DNA of 48,069 nt from a virus. Within the stretch, counting starts at the first letter, position 1; the number at the start of each line of letters is the position of its first letter. The notes beneath the pieces are model-generated. The model saw only the letters and a program-made list of their open reading frames with translations. It was not told the DNA's origin and did no database searches. Where the stretch lies: positions 1 through 48,069 of the IMG/VR virus record IMGVR_UViG_3300010151_000020. One strand, written 5' to 3'. Positions 39,774-47,920 of this stretch are shown here, in pieces. Both the position numbers and the translations under genes were made by a program.

Positions 39774-40851
39774 ATGGAATCATCGTGATGAGGGAAAGAA
39801 AATTAGTGAGTCCGTCCTCGCAGGAAAATCTACAGAAGAGCTAAGAAATTCGCAAAAGTTTATCAAGAGTTTGTTAGACCTGCGAAAGTCTCAAAAACTG
39901 GAGAAGACTTATATTAAAGGTACGACCAATGCGATTGAGTATAATGAACAGCCTAAGGTCTTTGTAGATTACAGGTTTGATGGGACTGCAACAGGTCGCC
40001 TCTCTTGTGCTGCTTATTCTGCTAAAAAAGCGATGGGGGTATCTTTTCATACGCTTCCCCGAGAAACGAAGAATAATATTCGCAGCCTGTTTGTTTCACC
40101 TAAAGGGTATAAGTTTATTACTATAGACTACGCAGCGATGGAGCTAAGGGTTCTAGCCCACATCGCTAAGGAGGGGAATATGCAAAAAGCTTTTAATGAA
40201 GGTGCTGATTTGCATACCTACACGGCTCGACTCCTCTTCAACAAGCAGAACATTACTAAGTCTGAGAGGCAGATCGCTAAAACTGTGTCCTTCTTAATTG
40301 TATATGGAGGAGGACCTTTCAACCTCGCAGAAACCACTGGGATCTCCATGAAACGAGCAGAACAAATCATTAAGAACTATCAGAGGGTGTACCCTGGTAT
40401 TTTTGAGTACATGGAGTTCGTGAATAATTATATTAAGACTAATAAGTATGCTTATACTATCTTTGGAAGGAGGAGGAACCTTCCTGATGTAGACTCTAAA
40501 GATTTTAAGGTGGTCAATCGTGCGCTCCGTCAAGGGCTTAACTTCACTATCCAGTCTACTGCCTCGGACATTCTTTTATGTGGGCTCTTAGGGGCTCACA
40601 GAAGGCTCAGAGAGGAAGGTATCCAAGCCTACCCAGTAGCTACTGTCCATGACAGTATCGAAGTGGTATGTAAGGAGGAAGATTTAAGTAAGTGTTTGGA
40701 GATTCTGTACGATGAGTTGGTGAATTATCCTTTTATGAAGGAGAAGTTTAACATTCATTTCGATGTGCCTATGAAGATTGATGCGGAGGTTGGAATATCT
40801 TTCGGGGAAGGTAAAGAGGTTAGCTTTAATAATGGAGTTCCTATCCTATGA
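39766..40851 (+). CDS. polA: DNA polymerase I piece 3: palm and fingers
   Basis: It starts with GTG 39766, with GAGGAG 11 nt upstream, overlapping the previous stop by 8 nt. The 361-aa product has the complete family-A active site: FDGTATGRLS (residues 71-80), motif A ITIDYAAMELR (D121, E126), motif B ERQIAKTVSFLIVYGG (R168, K172, F176, Y180) and motif C VHDS (H295, D296, S297). The usual Glu after the motif-C Asp is Ser. Phe at the position equal to E. coli 762 predicts discrimination against dideoxynucleotides. Piece 3 alone could bind a primer-template but lacks the front of the thumb, so it probably works with pieces 1 and 2. Confidence 0.92.
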   Translation: MSKWNHRDEGKKISESVLAGKSTEELRNSQKFIKSLLDLRKSQKLEKTYIKGTTNAIEYNEQPKVFVDYRFDGTATGRLSCAAYSAKKAMGVSFHTLPRETKNNIRSLFVSPKGYKFITIDYAAMELRVLAHIAKEGNMQKAFNEGADLHTYTARLLFNKQNITKSERQIAKTVSFLIVYGGGPFNLAETTGISMKRAEQIIKNYQRVYPGIFEYMEFVNNYIKTNKYAYTIFGRRRNLPDVDSKDFKVVNRALRQGLNFTIQSTASDILLCGLLGAHRRLREEGIQAYPVATVHDSIEVVCKEEDLSKCLEILYDELVNYPFMKEKFNIHFDVPMKIDAEVGISFGEGKEVSFNNGVPIL

Positions 40852-41819
40852 CACAAACACTTTTAATAACAGACCTTCATTTTTCAGATAAACCTAAAGG
40901 TTTATTAAAAGCACAGCAGCTTGCGATTTATAATCTTTTAATTGCCGAGAAGTATGATGAGGTAATAATCATGGGGGACCTGATGACACATAGGAAGCCT
41001 TCTCCTAGTGTGCTCCTCGCCATTAAAGAGGTAGTTGATTTATGTCAGCGACACGAAGTTCCCATTACTATTATAAGAGGGAATCATGATAGTGAAACTA
41101 AGGCTGATGATGGGGTAACCTCCCTCAGCTTGTTTGATTATCACGCAAAGATAATAACACACACTTGGTTCGATCATAAAACTAAACGAGCTTTCATACC
41201 ACACTACGAAAATGAAGAACGCATTAAAAAAGATCTTAAAAATGTTCCAAAAGACTATGTGGTTTTTGGTCACTTTGGTTATAGGGGTGCTCTTAATTCC
41301 GCTGGTGACGCTGACTTCGATCTTCGCCTTAGCGACTTTGGCAATCGGAGTTTCCTGGGTCATGTGCATGGATTTGTTCAAAAGAAAAACGTAACTGTTC
41401 TAGGGACACCATACACTACCAACTTTGGGGAAGTTAATAAGCAAAGTTACTATGCTATTCTGGAGGGGACTAGAGTAACCTTTAAACCACTAACTCACGG
41501 GCCTCGTCACCTTATTTATGCTGCCAAGGATTTAGAGAGTAATTTAGAGTATATTAATGATCCTAATTGGTTTACAATGTTAAGGGTTATAGTTGGACCA
41601 GACCATTACCCCATTCCATATGAGAAATTACAAGTGCCTCATTTAGATGTAAAGTACGAGCCCATTTTTAACGAGGAAAATTTATCCTCTTATCACCCAG
41701 AGCGAGACCTGTTTACCATTAATGAGATGATTATAGATGATTATGTGGAAGCAGCTAACTCAACTATTTCAAAGGAAATTTTGATGAGTGGGTATAGGAG
41801 ACTTAAGGATGAAAATTGA
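40848..41819 (+). CDS. gp47: Recombination nuclease subunit, gp47/SbcD/Mre11-like
   Basis: The 323-aa product has the calcineurin-type phosphoesterase motifs in order: TDLHFS (D9, H11), MGDLMTH (D44), RGNHDSE (N79, H80, D81), FGHFGYRG and LGHVHG. With gp46 it forms the Mre11-Rad50-type nuclease that resects ends for recombination-dependent replication. The ATG overlaps the polymerase stop (ATGA). Its 3' end overlaps the gp46-like start by 11 nt, matching the usual pairing. Confidence 0.93.
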   Translation: MTQTLLITDLHFSDKPKGLLKAQQLAIYNLLIAEKYDEVIIMGDLMTHRKPSPSVLLAIKEVVDLCQRHEVPITIIRGNHDSETKADDGVTSLSLFDYHAKIITHTWFDHKTKRAFIPHYENEERIKKDLKNVPKDYVVFGHFGYRGALNSAGDADFDLRLSDFGNRSFLGHVHGFVQKKNVTVLGTPYTTNFGEVNKQSYYAILEGTRVTFKPLTHGPRHLIYAAKDLESNLEYINDPNWFTMLRVIVGPDHYPIPYEKLQVPHLDVKYEPIFNEENLSSYHPERDLFTINEMIIDDYVEAANSTISKEILMSGYRRLKDEN

Positions 41820-43404
41820 AAAAATTAAGGTTCAAAATTTTTATTCTTTTATAAATGTAGAATTAAATCTAGGAAACTATAGCGGTCTCACACTTATTAA
41901 GGGGGTTAATGAGGATACTGGAGGCTCCAATGGGTCAGGCAAGAGTGCGCTCATTGAGGCTGTTTACTTCGGGCTAACAGGGAAGACCATTAGAAAAAGT
42001 ACCGAAGATACTCTAGTAAACAACCAAAAAAAGAAGAAGTGTGTTGTTGAGATTCAGTTGGTCCACAATGAGCAGTCGTTCAAGATTGTAAGACAAAAGA
42101 AACCAACGAAGCTACAATTCTTTGTGGGAGATGAGCCTCATACACAAGAGTCTGTGGCTGCTACCCAGCAGGTCATAGATGCAGTCTTAAAATTAAACCA
42201 TAAAGTGCTCTTAGCTTCTATGTTTTTCGGACAGTCTAATGATTTAAATTTTCTAGACTGCACTGCTGATGATAAGAGAACAATCATTAGAAATTTCCTA
42301 AACCTTGATGATTTGTTTGAGATGAGGGATAAGATTAAAGGTTTCAAGTCCACCTACTATCAAAACATGAAGCAAAAGGACGCGATTATTTCGGAGACCT
42401 TAACAAATATACAAAAAATTGAGAATAAGATCGAGGAGACTACTGCAGCCAAGAAGAAGTTTAGCAAGTACGGATCTGAAGTTTTAAGTCTGAGTTTAGA
42501 TGATGTTTTGGGGGCTGAAAAGAAAGAGCGGCAGTTGAGCGCACTACTTGTGGATTCTAAAAGAAATATAAGCGAGTTACAAGACCAACAACAAGGCATC
42601 AAGTATAAACTAGACAACCCTCACGGTAAGAAGATTTGTGATAAGTGTGGGCAACCATATAAGTTTAGAAAGGCTTGGGTAAAGGATGATCTTCTTCTAG
42701 AGCAGGAAAAAATAGAAGAAGGTATTGCAAGAGAAAAGCAGACTATAGAAACCTTATCAACCAGTAGTGTGTCACTACCTATTTCTTCTAGCGAATTCTC
42801 TAAAGTTCTAGGCTATAAAGAGTTATGCAGAGACGAAACAAACTATGAAACCATAAAAGCAGAATTAAAGGACTCCATCGGGGAAGCACAAAAGGAAAAG
42901 GAGGACTTCAAACTCCAGTACGAGGTGATGCGATTTTGGGAGAGAGCTTTTTCTGAGCATGGGGTCGTTAAGTATATAATTAATAATATTTTAGAGTATT
43001 TTAATGAGCGGTGTAATTATTACTTGTCATACTTAACGAATTCTAAATACTCTGTAGAATTTGATCAGGAATTAGTAGAAAAAATTGTAACAAAAGGAAG
43101 ACTGCTTTCGTATATATCCATGTCAGGTGGAGAGAAGAGGAAAATCAACCTCGCTGTTACGCTGGCATTGAAAGATCTTTTGCTATTAACTGATAAATCC
43201 CATATAGATTTGTTATTTTTTGACGAAGTGGCAGAGAATATAGATGAAAGCGGGGTACACGGGCTTTACCAACTCTTGCAAGAAATTAAAAAAGATAAAA
43301 CCGTGTTCATTATCACCCATAATAAGCATTTAAAAACTCTTTTGGATTCTTCCAAACGAATCACTATTATAAAAACGGAAGGAACTTCACAGATTAAGGA
43401 ATAA
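41809..43404 (+). CDS. gp46: Recombination ATPase subunit, gp46/SbcC/Rad50-like
   Basis: ATG 41809 has AGGAG 8 nt upstream and is preferred to an in-frame GTG at 41788. The 531-aa product has Walker A GSNGSGKS (residues 39-46), a coiled coil broken by a zinc hook CDKCG (C277, C280), the ABC signature MSGGEKRK (about 438-445), Walker B DLLFFDE and an H-loop IITHN. The hook and two-part ATPase define the Rad50/SMC-like family. It is close to T4 gp46 in length (560 aa). It works with the overlapping gp47-like nuclease. Confidence 0.94.
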   Translation: MKIEKIKVQNFYSFINVELNLGNYSGLTLIKGVNEDTGGSNGSGKSALIEAVYFGLTGKTIRKSTEDTLVNNQKKKKCVVEIQLVHNEQSFKIVRQKKPTKLQFFVGDEPHTQESVAATQQVIDAVLKLNHKVLLASMFFGQSNDLNFLDCTADDKRTIIRNFLNLDDLFEMRDKIKGFKSTYYQNMKQKDAIISETLTNIQKIENKIEETTAAKKKFSKYGSEVLSLSLDDVLGAEKKERQLSALLVDSKRNISELQDQQQGIKYKLDNPHGKKICDKCGQPYKFRKAWVKDDLLLEQEKIEEGIAREKQTIETLSTSSVSLPISSSEFSKVLGYKELCRDETNYETIKAELKDSIGEAQKEKEDFKLQYEVMRFWERAFSEHGVVKYIINNILEYFNERCNYYLSYLTNSKYSVEFDQELVEKIVTKGRLLSYISMSGGEKRKINLAVTLALKDLLLLTDKSHIDLLFFDEVAENIDESGVHGLYQLLQEIKKDKTVFIITHNKHLKTLLDSSKRITIIKTEGTSQIKE

Positions 43405-43406
43405 TA

Positions 43407-45305
43407 ATGGCACTAGCAAATTTAAACTCGCTCGGACAAGAAATTTTTGAAGCACGGTACGCTTACCCAGGCGAAACCAAATGGGGGGAGAGGGCTAAGG
43501 TAATCGCAAAGACAATTGCCTCGGCAGAAACAGATGAAAATAAAGAAAAAGTTGAGAAGATGTTTTACGATGCCATCGGTTCTGGGGACCTTATTCCGGG
43601 GGGTAGAATTATTTACGGTGCTGGTCGCAACCGTGGGAATCATAATCTGCTTAATTGCTATGTTATTATTCCAGAAGACAGTGTGGATTCCATTGGAAAA
43701 ACTGTACAGGACATGTATAGGATCTCCTGTGCAGGTGGAGGCGTAGGATTTAATGTTTCAAAGATCCGTCCCCGTGGGGATCACATCGGAACGGTAAAGA
43801 ACTCAGCCCCAGGAGCGGTGTCTGTACTGCAAATGATTAATGAGGTAGGTGAACATGTTCGTGCTGGTAAAAATCGTAGAACTGCTCTCATGGGCATTCT
43901 TAATATTACTCATCCTGATCTGCTTGAGTTCCTCTCTGTTAAATTAGATCAAGGACAACTTAATAACTTCAACATCTCTGTTGCTATTACAGACCGATTC
44001 TTAGAAGCAGTGGAATTGGAAGAGGATTGGTACTTTTCTTTTAACAATAAAGAGTATCACTCCTATGAGATGGTCCGAACCAGTTCCGTTAGTGGGGATG
44101 AGGTTATAAGGGTTATCGCCCAAGACGAAGAAGATGCATTAGAGAGAGCCAACAACTTTTACAAAAAAGATTGGAAAGATTCATTTACGGGATTAGGTCG
44201 TAAAGACATTAAGGCCAGGGACTTATGGGATATGATTTGGAAAAACTCTGTAGAATCTGGAGATCCTGGCATTTATAACATAGATCTGGCTAATAAATAT
44301 ACTAATGTTTCGTATTTTGAAAGCCTTGATTCAACCAATCCTTGCGGGGAAATCTCACTCCCATCCTATGGAAATTGCTGCCTCGGTAATATTAATCTCA
44401 GCAATATGGTGCTTGATGATGGGAGCGATCTTGATTGGAAAAGATTGGCTCGTACAGTTCGTACAGGAATTAGATTCCTAGATAATGTTCTTACGGTCAA
44501 TAAGTTTCCTACGGACACCTGCAAGAGAGTTGGAGAACGCTCCCGTAGAATCGGCCTGGGCGTTACAGGGTTACATTATATGCTTATTAAACTGGGGATT
44601 AGGTACGGTAATGAGAAGTGTTTGGAGTTTTTAGACAGATTATTCTCTACCATACGAGATGAGGCATACAAGATGTCTATCTATCTCGCAAGGGACAAGA
44701 GCCCCTTCCCAGAGTTCGACTACAAAAAATATTTAAATGAAGATTACGCTAAAACATTACCTGCTCGTATTAGGATGCTTATTAAGCGTCATGGTATTAG
44801 GAATGCCGTTATGCTCACCATCCCTCCATGCGGAACCATTTCCATGCTTCACGGTGTCTCAAGTGGTATTGAGCCAATATTTGCTGCTATGTATAACCGT
44901 AGGTATCGTCAAGCAAATGTTTGGAAGGAGCAATTAGTTGTTGACCCCCTCTTCAAAGAATTCTACGAAAAGGGAGTCCCGTTGGATAACTTCGTCGGAG
45001 CGTATGATGTGGTCCCCGAAGATCATATCAAGGTACAAGCTACGGTCCAAAAGTACATGGATTCATGCATCTCCAAAACCATCAATCTCCCAGCGGGTAC
45101 AGAACCTGAGGAGTTCTCTCAAGCAGCGTTGGATTATGCTCCGTACCTCAAAGGTCTTACAGTTTATCGCGCTGGCTCTAAGGGCAACGAGCCTCTAGAA
45201 GCTATCTCTTTGACGCAAACAAATGTTGATAAGTATATGAAAAAGGATAAGAGTGCCTCCGTACAGTCTGGGGATGTATGTTCCTTGACAGGAGGGGAGT
45301 GCTAA
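43407..45305 (+). CDS. nrdJ: Class II (B12-dependent) ribonucleotide reductase
   Basis: The 632-aa product converts ribonucleotides to deoxyribonucleotides using adenosylcobalamin. It has C84 (NCYVI), the finger-loop NPCGE (N311, radical Cys C313, E315), C324 in the GNCCLGNINL segment, and PPCGTIS in the barrel. A redox Cys pair at the very C-terminus (CSLTGGEC, C625 and C632) would shuttle electrons. Single-chain class II proteins lack an NrdB partner, and none is encoded here. AAGGA lies 6 nt before ATG, and the stop overlaps the next ATG (TAATG). T4 uses a class I enzyme, so this is a lineage difference. Confidence 0.88.
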   Translation: MALANLNSLGQEIFEARYAYPGETKWGERAKVIAKTIASAETDENKEKVEKMFYDAIGSGDLIPGGRIIYGAGRNRGNHNLLNCYVIIPEDSVDSIGKTVQDMYRISCAGGGVGFNVSKIRPRGDHIGTVKNSAPGAVSVLQMINEVGEHVRAGKNRRTALMGILNITHPDLLEFLSVKLDQGQLNNFNISVAITDRFLEAVELEEDWYFSFNNKEYHSYEMVRTSSVSGDEVIRVIAQDEEDALERANNFYKKDWKDSFTGLGRKDIKARDLWDMIWKNSVESGDPGIYNIDLANKYTNVSYFESLDSTNPCGEISLPSYGNCCLGNINLSNMVLDDGSDLDWKRLARTVRTGIRFLDNVLTVNKFPTDTCKRVGERSRRIGLGVTGLHYMLIKLGIRYGNEKCLEFLDRLFSTIRDEAYKMSIYLARDKSPFPEFDYKKYLNEDYAKTLPARIRMLIKRHGIRNAVMLTIPPCGTISMLHGVSSGIEPIFAAMYNRRYRQANVWKEQLVVDPLFKEFYEKGVPLDNFVGAYDVVPEDHIKVQATVQKYMDSCISKTINLPAGTEPEEFSQAALDYAPYLKGLTVYRAGSKGNEPLEAISLTQTNVDKYMKKDKSASVQSGDVCSLTGGEC

Positions 45306-45739
45306 TGGCTATCTACGAATATTCCTGTAAAGAATGTCAACTTATTTGGGAGTGTGATTTTCCATTCGCCAAAATGGAAAAGAAAACCCCGTGTCCCGAG
45401 TGTGAAGCGGAGTGTAGTCAGCATTGGGCAGGTAGAAATGTTCCTATTCACTTCAAGGGAGCGGGTTGGAGTGGTGTTAATAAGAATACGGGCTTTAACA
45501 AAACAGGAGGTTCTGATGTAGTGAACCTGGAACTTCAACGAGGCTGCGAAGAAAGAATGAAAACTGGCTGGCAACATTACGGTAAGTACGAGATGACCCC
45601 TGCATATGTTGAAGAGGTGGGAGCTAGGAAATTAAGTGAGAATGAAGTGAAAGATAAGCTGGAAGCATCCCGAAAATTGACTGCTCACACCTATGATAAA
45701 GCAGGAATGAACCCTTACGAGAAAACCAAGCCCCAATAA
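45305..45739 (+). CDS. FmdB-type zinc-ribbon protein
   Basis: The start is ATG 45305 (TAATG with the NrdJ stop). The 144-aa product begins MAIYEYSCKECQLIWECDF and then CPECEAECSQHW: two C-x-x-C knuckles of an FmdB-like zinc ribbon, usually about 40-80 aa. The remaining 100 residues are hydrophilic and helical (SENEVKDKLEASRKLTAHTY). FmdB-type proteins are small, poorly characterised putative regulators. Its place between NrdJ and the helicase suggests replication or transcription use, but this is only position. Confidence 0.7.
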   Translation: MAIYEYSCKECQLIWECDFPFAKMEKKTPCPECEAECSQHWAGRNVPIHFKGAGWSGVNKNTGFNKTGGSDVVNLELQRGCEERMKTGWQHYGKYEMTPAYVEEVGARKLSENEVKDKLEASRKLTAHTYDKAGMNPYEKTKPQ

Positions 45740-45744
45740 CCTTC

Positions 45745-47049
45745 ATGTATCAATTTAGTGAAAACATTCAAAGAGGTATCCTTTACCTTTTGAAGTCGGA
45801 TCGAGATTTCTATCTTCAGATCGTAAACTTAGTAAAACCTGAGTATTTTGAGTTCCCTTCTCACAGTAAGATATACACCCTTGTTAGGGATCACTATGAG
45901 AAGTATAAAAGGCTCCCTAGTGATGATTTTATTCTCCAAGAGGTTAAGTCTAACAAATCCGAGAGGGAATCCCTTCATGATTATAGCGACGAACTTCAAT
46001 ACATTAATCGTTTAGACACTTCAGCGATAGAAGGAGAAGATTATTATCTTGACCTGATTGAGACCTTTGCTAAACGCGAGGCTATGAAGGATGCGATAAA
46101 GCAATCCCTTCTTCTCATTAAAGAAGACCGAATGGAAGAGACTGAGACTCTGGTACGCAAGGCACTTACTGTTAGTCGAAGTGTTGATGTGGGACAGAAG
46201 TATTTTTCCGATATTAATGATCGGTGGGATCGAACCTACAATGCGGAAGCGAAAGATAAATACAAAACTTTGCTCCCCTCTCTTAATCACTCCCTAGAAG
46301 GTGGGTTGGGTGAAAAGGAACTTGCTATGGTGATTGCTCCTCCTGGGGTAGGGAAATCACTCTGGTTAGTTAATCAAGCTGTTCAAAGCATGATTGAGGG
46401 TCGCAAGGTGTTGTATGTTTCGTTGGAGATGTCTGAGGATAAAATTGCTCAACGCTTCGATTCTGTGGTATCTCTTATCCCTCAAGGCCACTTAAAGGAT
46501 GGTTCGGCCCAGCTTAAAGTGAGCGAAAGGCTAAGTATTTTCCAAAGTAACTTCCCTGAGAGTAGGTTAGTAATTAAAGAGTTTCCCACAGGCACAGCTA
46601 ATGTAAATGGGTTGAGGGCTTTATTGGTTCAACTTAAGAACTATGAAGATTTTACTCCTGATGTTATTATTGTGGATTACTTGGAGTTGCTGCGTCCTGT
46701 GCGTGAGAATCAGCATGAGTATCAGGCGCAGCAACGGATTGCGGAGGAACTACGGGGATTAGCTATGGAAACCCGAGTTCTTTTGTGGACTGCCACTCAG
46801 ACTAACAGGCAAGGACGAGCGGTAAAAGTTATTACCGATGCGGAGCTAGGAGACTCTTATGGTAAAATCCGTACCTGTGATTTTGCTGTCTCACTAAACC
46901 AAAGTGAGCAAGAGTTCGATGAGGGTCGAATGAGAGCTTATGTGGTTAAGTCTAGAAATGGCCGACCCAGATTTACCGTGCCTATGAATATTGATTACCA
47001 TGTTTTGAGAATGAGTGAAGGGGAGGAATATGACACCGACGAAGAGTAA
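45745..47049 (+). CDS. gp41: Replicative DNA helicase, DnaB/gp41-like
   Basis: The 434-aa product has an N-terminal helical domain (residues about 1-110, with a DnaB-N-like FSENIQRGILYLLKSDRDFY) and a RecA-like motor: Walker A APPGVGKS (198-205), VLYVSLEMSEDKIAQRF, Walker B VIIVDYLELL (D311), then WTATQTNRQG. The E in SLEMSE is the usual catalytic Glu. It unwinds DNA as a hexamer ahead of the polymerase. No clear Shine-Dalgarno lies before ATG 45745, and the start is 5 nt after the previous stop, so translation is probably coupled. Confidence 0.93.
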   Translation: MYQFSENIQRGILYLLKSDRDFYLQIVNLVKPEYFEFPSHSKIYTLVRDHYEKYKRLPSDDFILQEVKSNKSERESLHDYSDELQYINRLDTSAIEGEDYYLDLIETFAKREAMKDAIKQSLLLIKEDRMEETETLVRKALTVSRSVDVGQKYFSDINDRWDRTYNAEAKDKYKTLLPSLNHSLEGGLGEKELAMVIAPPGVGKSLWLVNQAVQSMIEGRKVLYVSLEMSEDKIAQRFDSVVSLIPQGHLKDGSAQLKVSERLSIFQSNFPESRLVIKEFPTGTANVNGLRALLVQLKNYEDFTPDVIIVDYLELLRPVRENQHEYQAQQRIAEELRGLAMETRVLLWTATQTNRQGRAVKVITDAELGDSYGKIRTCDFAVSLNQSEQEFDEGRMRAYVVKSRNGRPRFTVPMNIDYHVLRMSEGEEYDTDEE

Positions 47050-47416
47050 TTCTCATTTGTTTGAGAAAATTAAAGCTAACCCCACCTTACAAACAGTAAA
47101 TGTTGGGTGGGCAGACTTTAGCATTATTATCAAAAAAGGCCTGAAGTCTGGTAAAACTAACTGCTGGGGGACCTGCGATTTTGACAACTATGAAATCCAC
47201 ATAGAAGAGAAGATTGAGGATGCCCCTGCGCGTGAAACGCTTTTCCATGAAGTATGCCATGCTTTTCTAGAGCTTTGTGGCATGGGAGGAGAGGGTGAAG
47301 AAGAAAATGAGGAATTTATTTGGGCTTCTAATGAGAAGCTTACTATAACAATGTCCAGAGCGATACTAATGTTTACTCGCCTCAACCCAGAACTAGCCAA
47401 GGAGCTATTACTATGA
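47030..47416 (+). CDS. HExxH putative metallopeptidase
   Basis: ATG 47030 with GGGAGG just upstream is preferred to an in-frame GTG at 47015; both lie in the 3' end of the helicase gene. The 128-aa product carries LFHEVCHAFLEL (HEVCH at residues 73-77), a zincin motif in a helix, and a following acidic helix (EEENEEFIWASNEKL) that may supply a third ligand. Two cysteines (C45, C49) lie before it. The layout is like small phage and ImmA-like zinc proteases, but no substrate can be named. The stop overlaps the next ATG (ATGA). Confidence 0.65.
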   Translation: MTPTKSNSHLFEKIKANPTLQTVNVGWADFSIIIKKGLKSGKTNCWGTCDFDNYEIHIEEKIEDAPARETLFHEVCHAFLELCGMGGEGEEENEEFIWASNEKLTITMSRAILMFTRLNPELAKELLL

Positions 47417-47853
47417 ATAAATCTCAAAGTTTACTAGAAGTATTTGACGATCTTACATGGGATAATTATGTTGATATTGCGGATAGTGTAACACTATTCA
47501 ATGAGCTTGAAATTGACACAGAGATGGCTCGCCAAGCATCAGTCTATTCTTACTACCAAGGTCTTTTATCTATTTCCAAGCAAAAGCTTGATGACGCAAA
47601 TCTCACTTTAACGCAATATACCGCACTCACCAGAAAGGAGAAAAAAGAGTCTTCTTCGGTGAAACAAACTGCTAAAGATTTGGATGATTTTGTTGAATCT
47701 AGAGACACTTTTCATGTATATAGTAAAGCGGTAAATGACGCACAGTTTAAATACACGCTACTAAAAGGTTTGGTTTCGTCATTGGAGCATAAGAAAGATA
47801 TGCTGGTACAGCTATCATCCAATCGTCGCGCCGAGACAAATTTATACAGATAA
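47413..47853 (+). CDS. Helical protein, possible UvsY-like recombination mediator
   Basis: The 146-aa product is almost all helical. Its shape (short N-terminal helix, YSYYQGLLSISKQKLDDA, a loop with Lys, then KAVNDAQFKYTLLKGLVSS and LEHKKDMLVQLSS) resembles T4 UvsY (137 aa), which loads recombinase onto gp32-coated ssDNA. It precedes the gp32-like gene and follows replication genes. This is a pattern-level similarity only; it could also be an unrelated helical protein. GGAG lies 8 nt before ATG. Confidence 0.5.
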   Translation: MNKSQSLLEVFDDLTWDNYVDIADSVTLFNELEIDTEMARQASVYSYYQGLLSISKQKLDDANLTLTQYTALTRKEKKESSSVKQTAKDLDDFVESRDTFHVYSKAVNDAQFKYTLLKGLVSSLEHKKDMLVQLSSNRRAETNLYR

Positions 47854-47876
47854 TCTAAAAATTTCCCAAACTACGA

Positions 47877-47913
47877 CTATAATATACTAACTGCCACAAC
47901 TAACCATAGGAGG
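47877..47913 (+). promoter_or_regulatory. Promoter and ribosome site for the gp32-like gene
   Basis: CTATAATATACT (47877-47888), with TATAAT at 47878-47883, matches the box before 33565 and the minus-strand box of the sigma gene. Here a leader of about 32 nt follows, with AGGAGG (47908-47913) 7 nt before ATG 47921. This is a conventional arrangement that contrasts with the abutting boxes. Confidence 0.65.
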
Positions 47914-47920
47914 TTCTAAC

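Noticed and set aside
39745-39775. Programmed +1 frameshift joining polymerase pieces 2 and 3
   Set aside because: A GTG with GAGGAG upstream explains the overlap more simply, and no strong slippery site is visible. A sequencing error is possible and would also join them.
41040-41381. Minus-strand 113-aa ORF
   Set aside because: It lies opposite the catalytic core of the gp47-like gene, which is clearly the coding strand.
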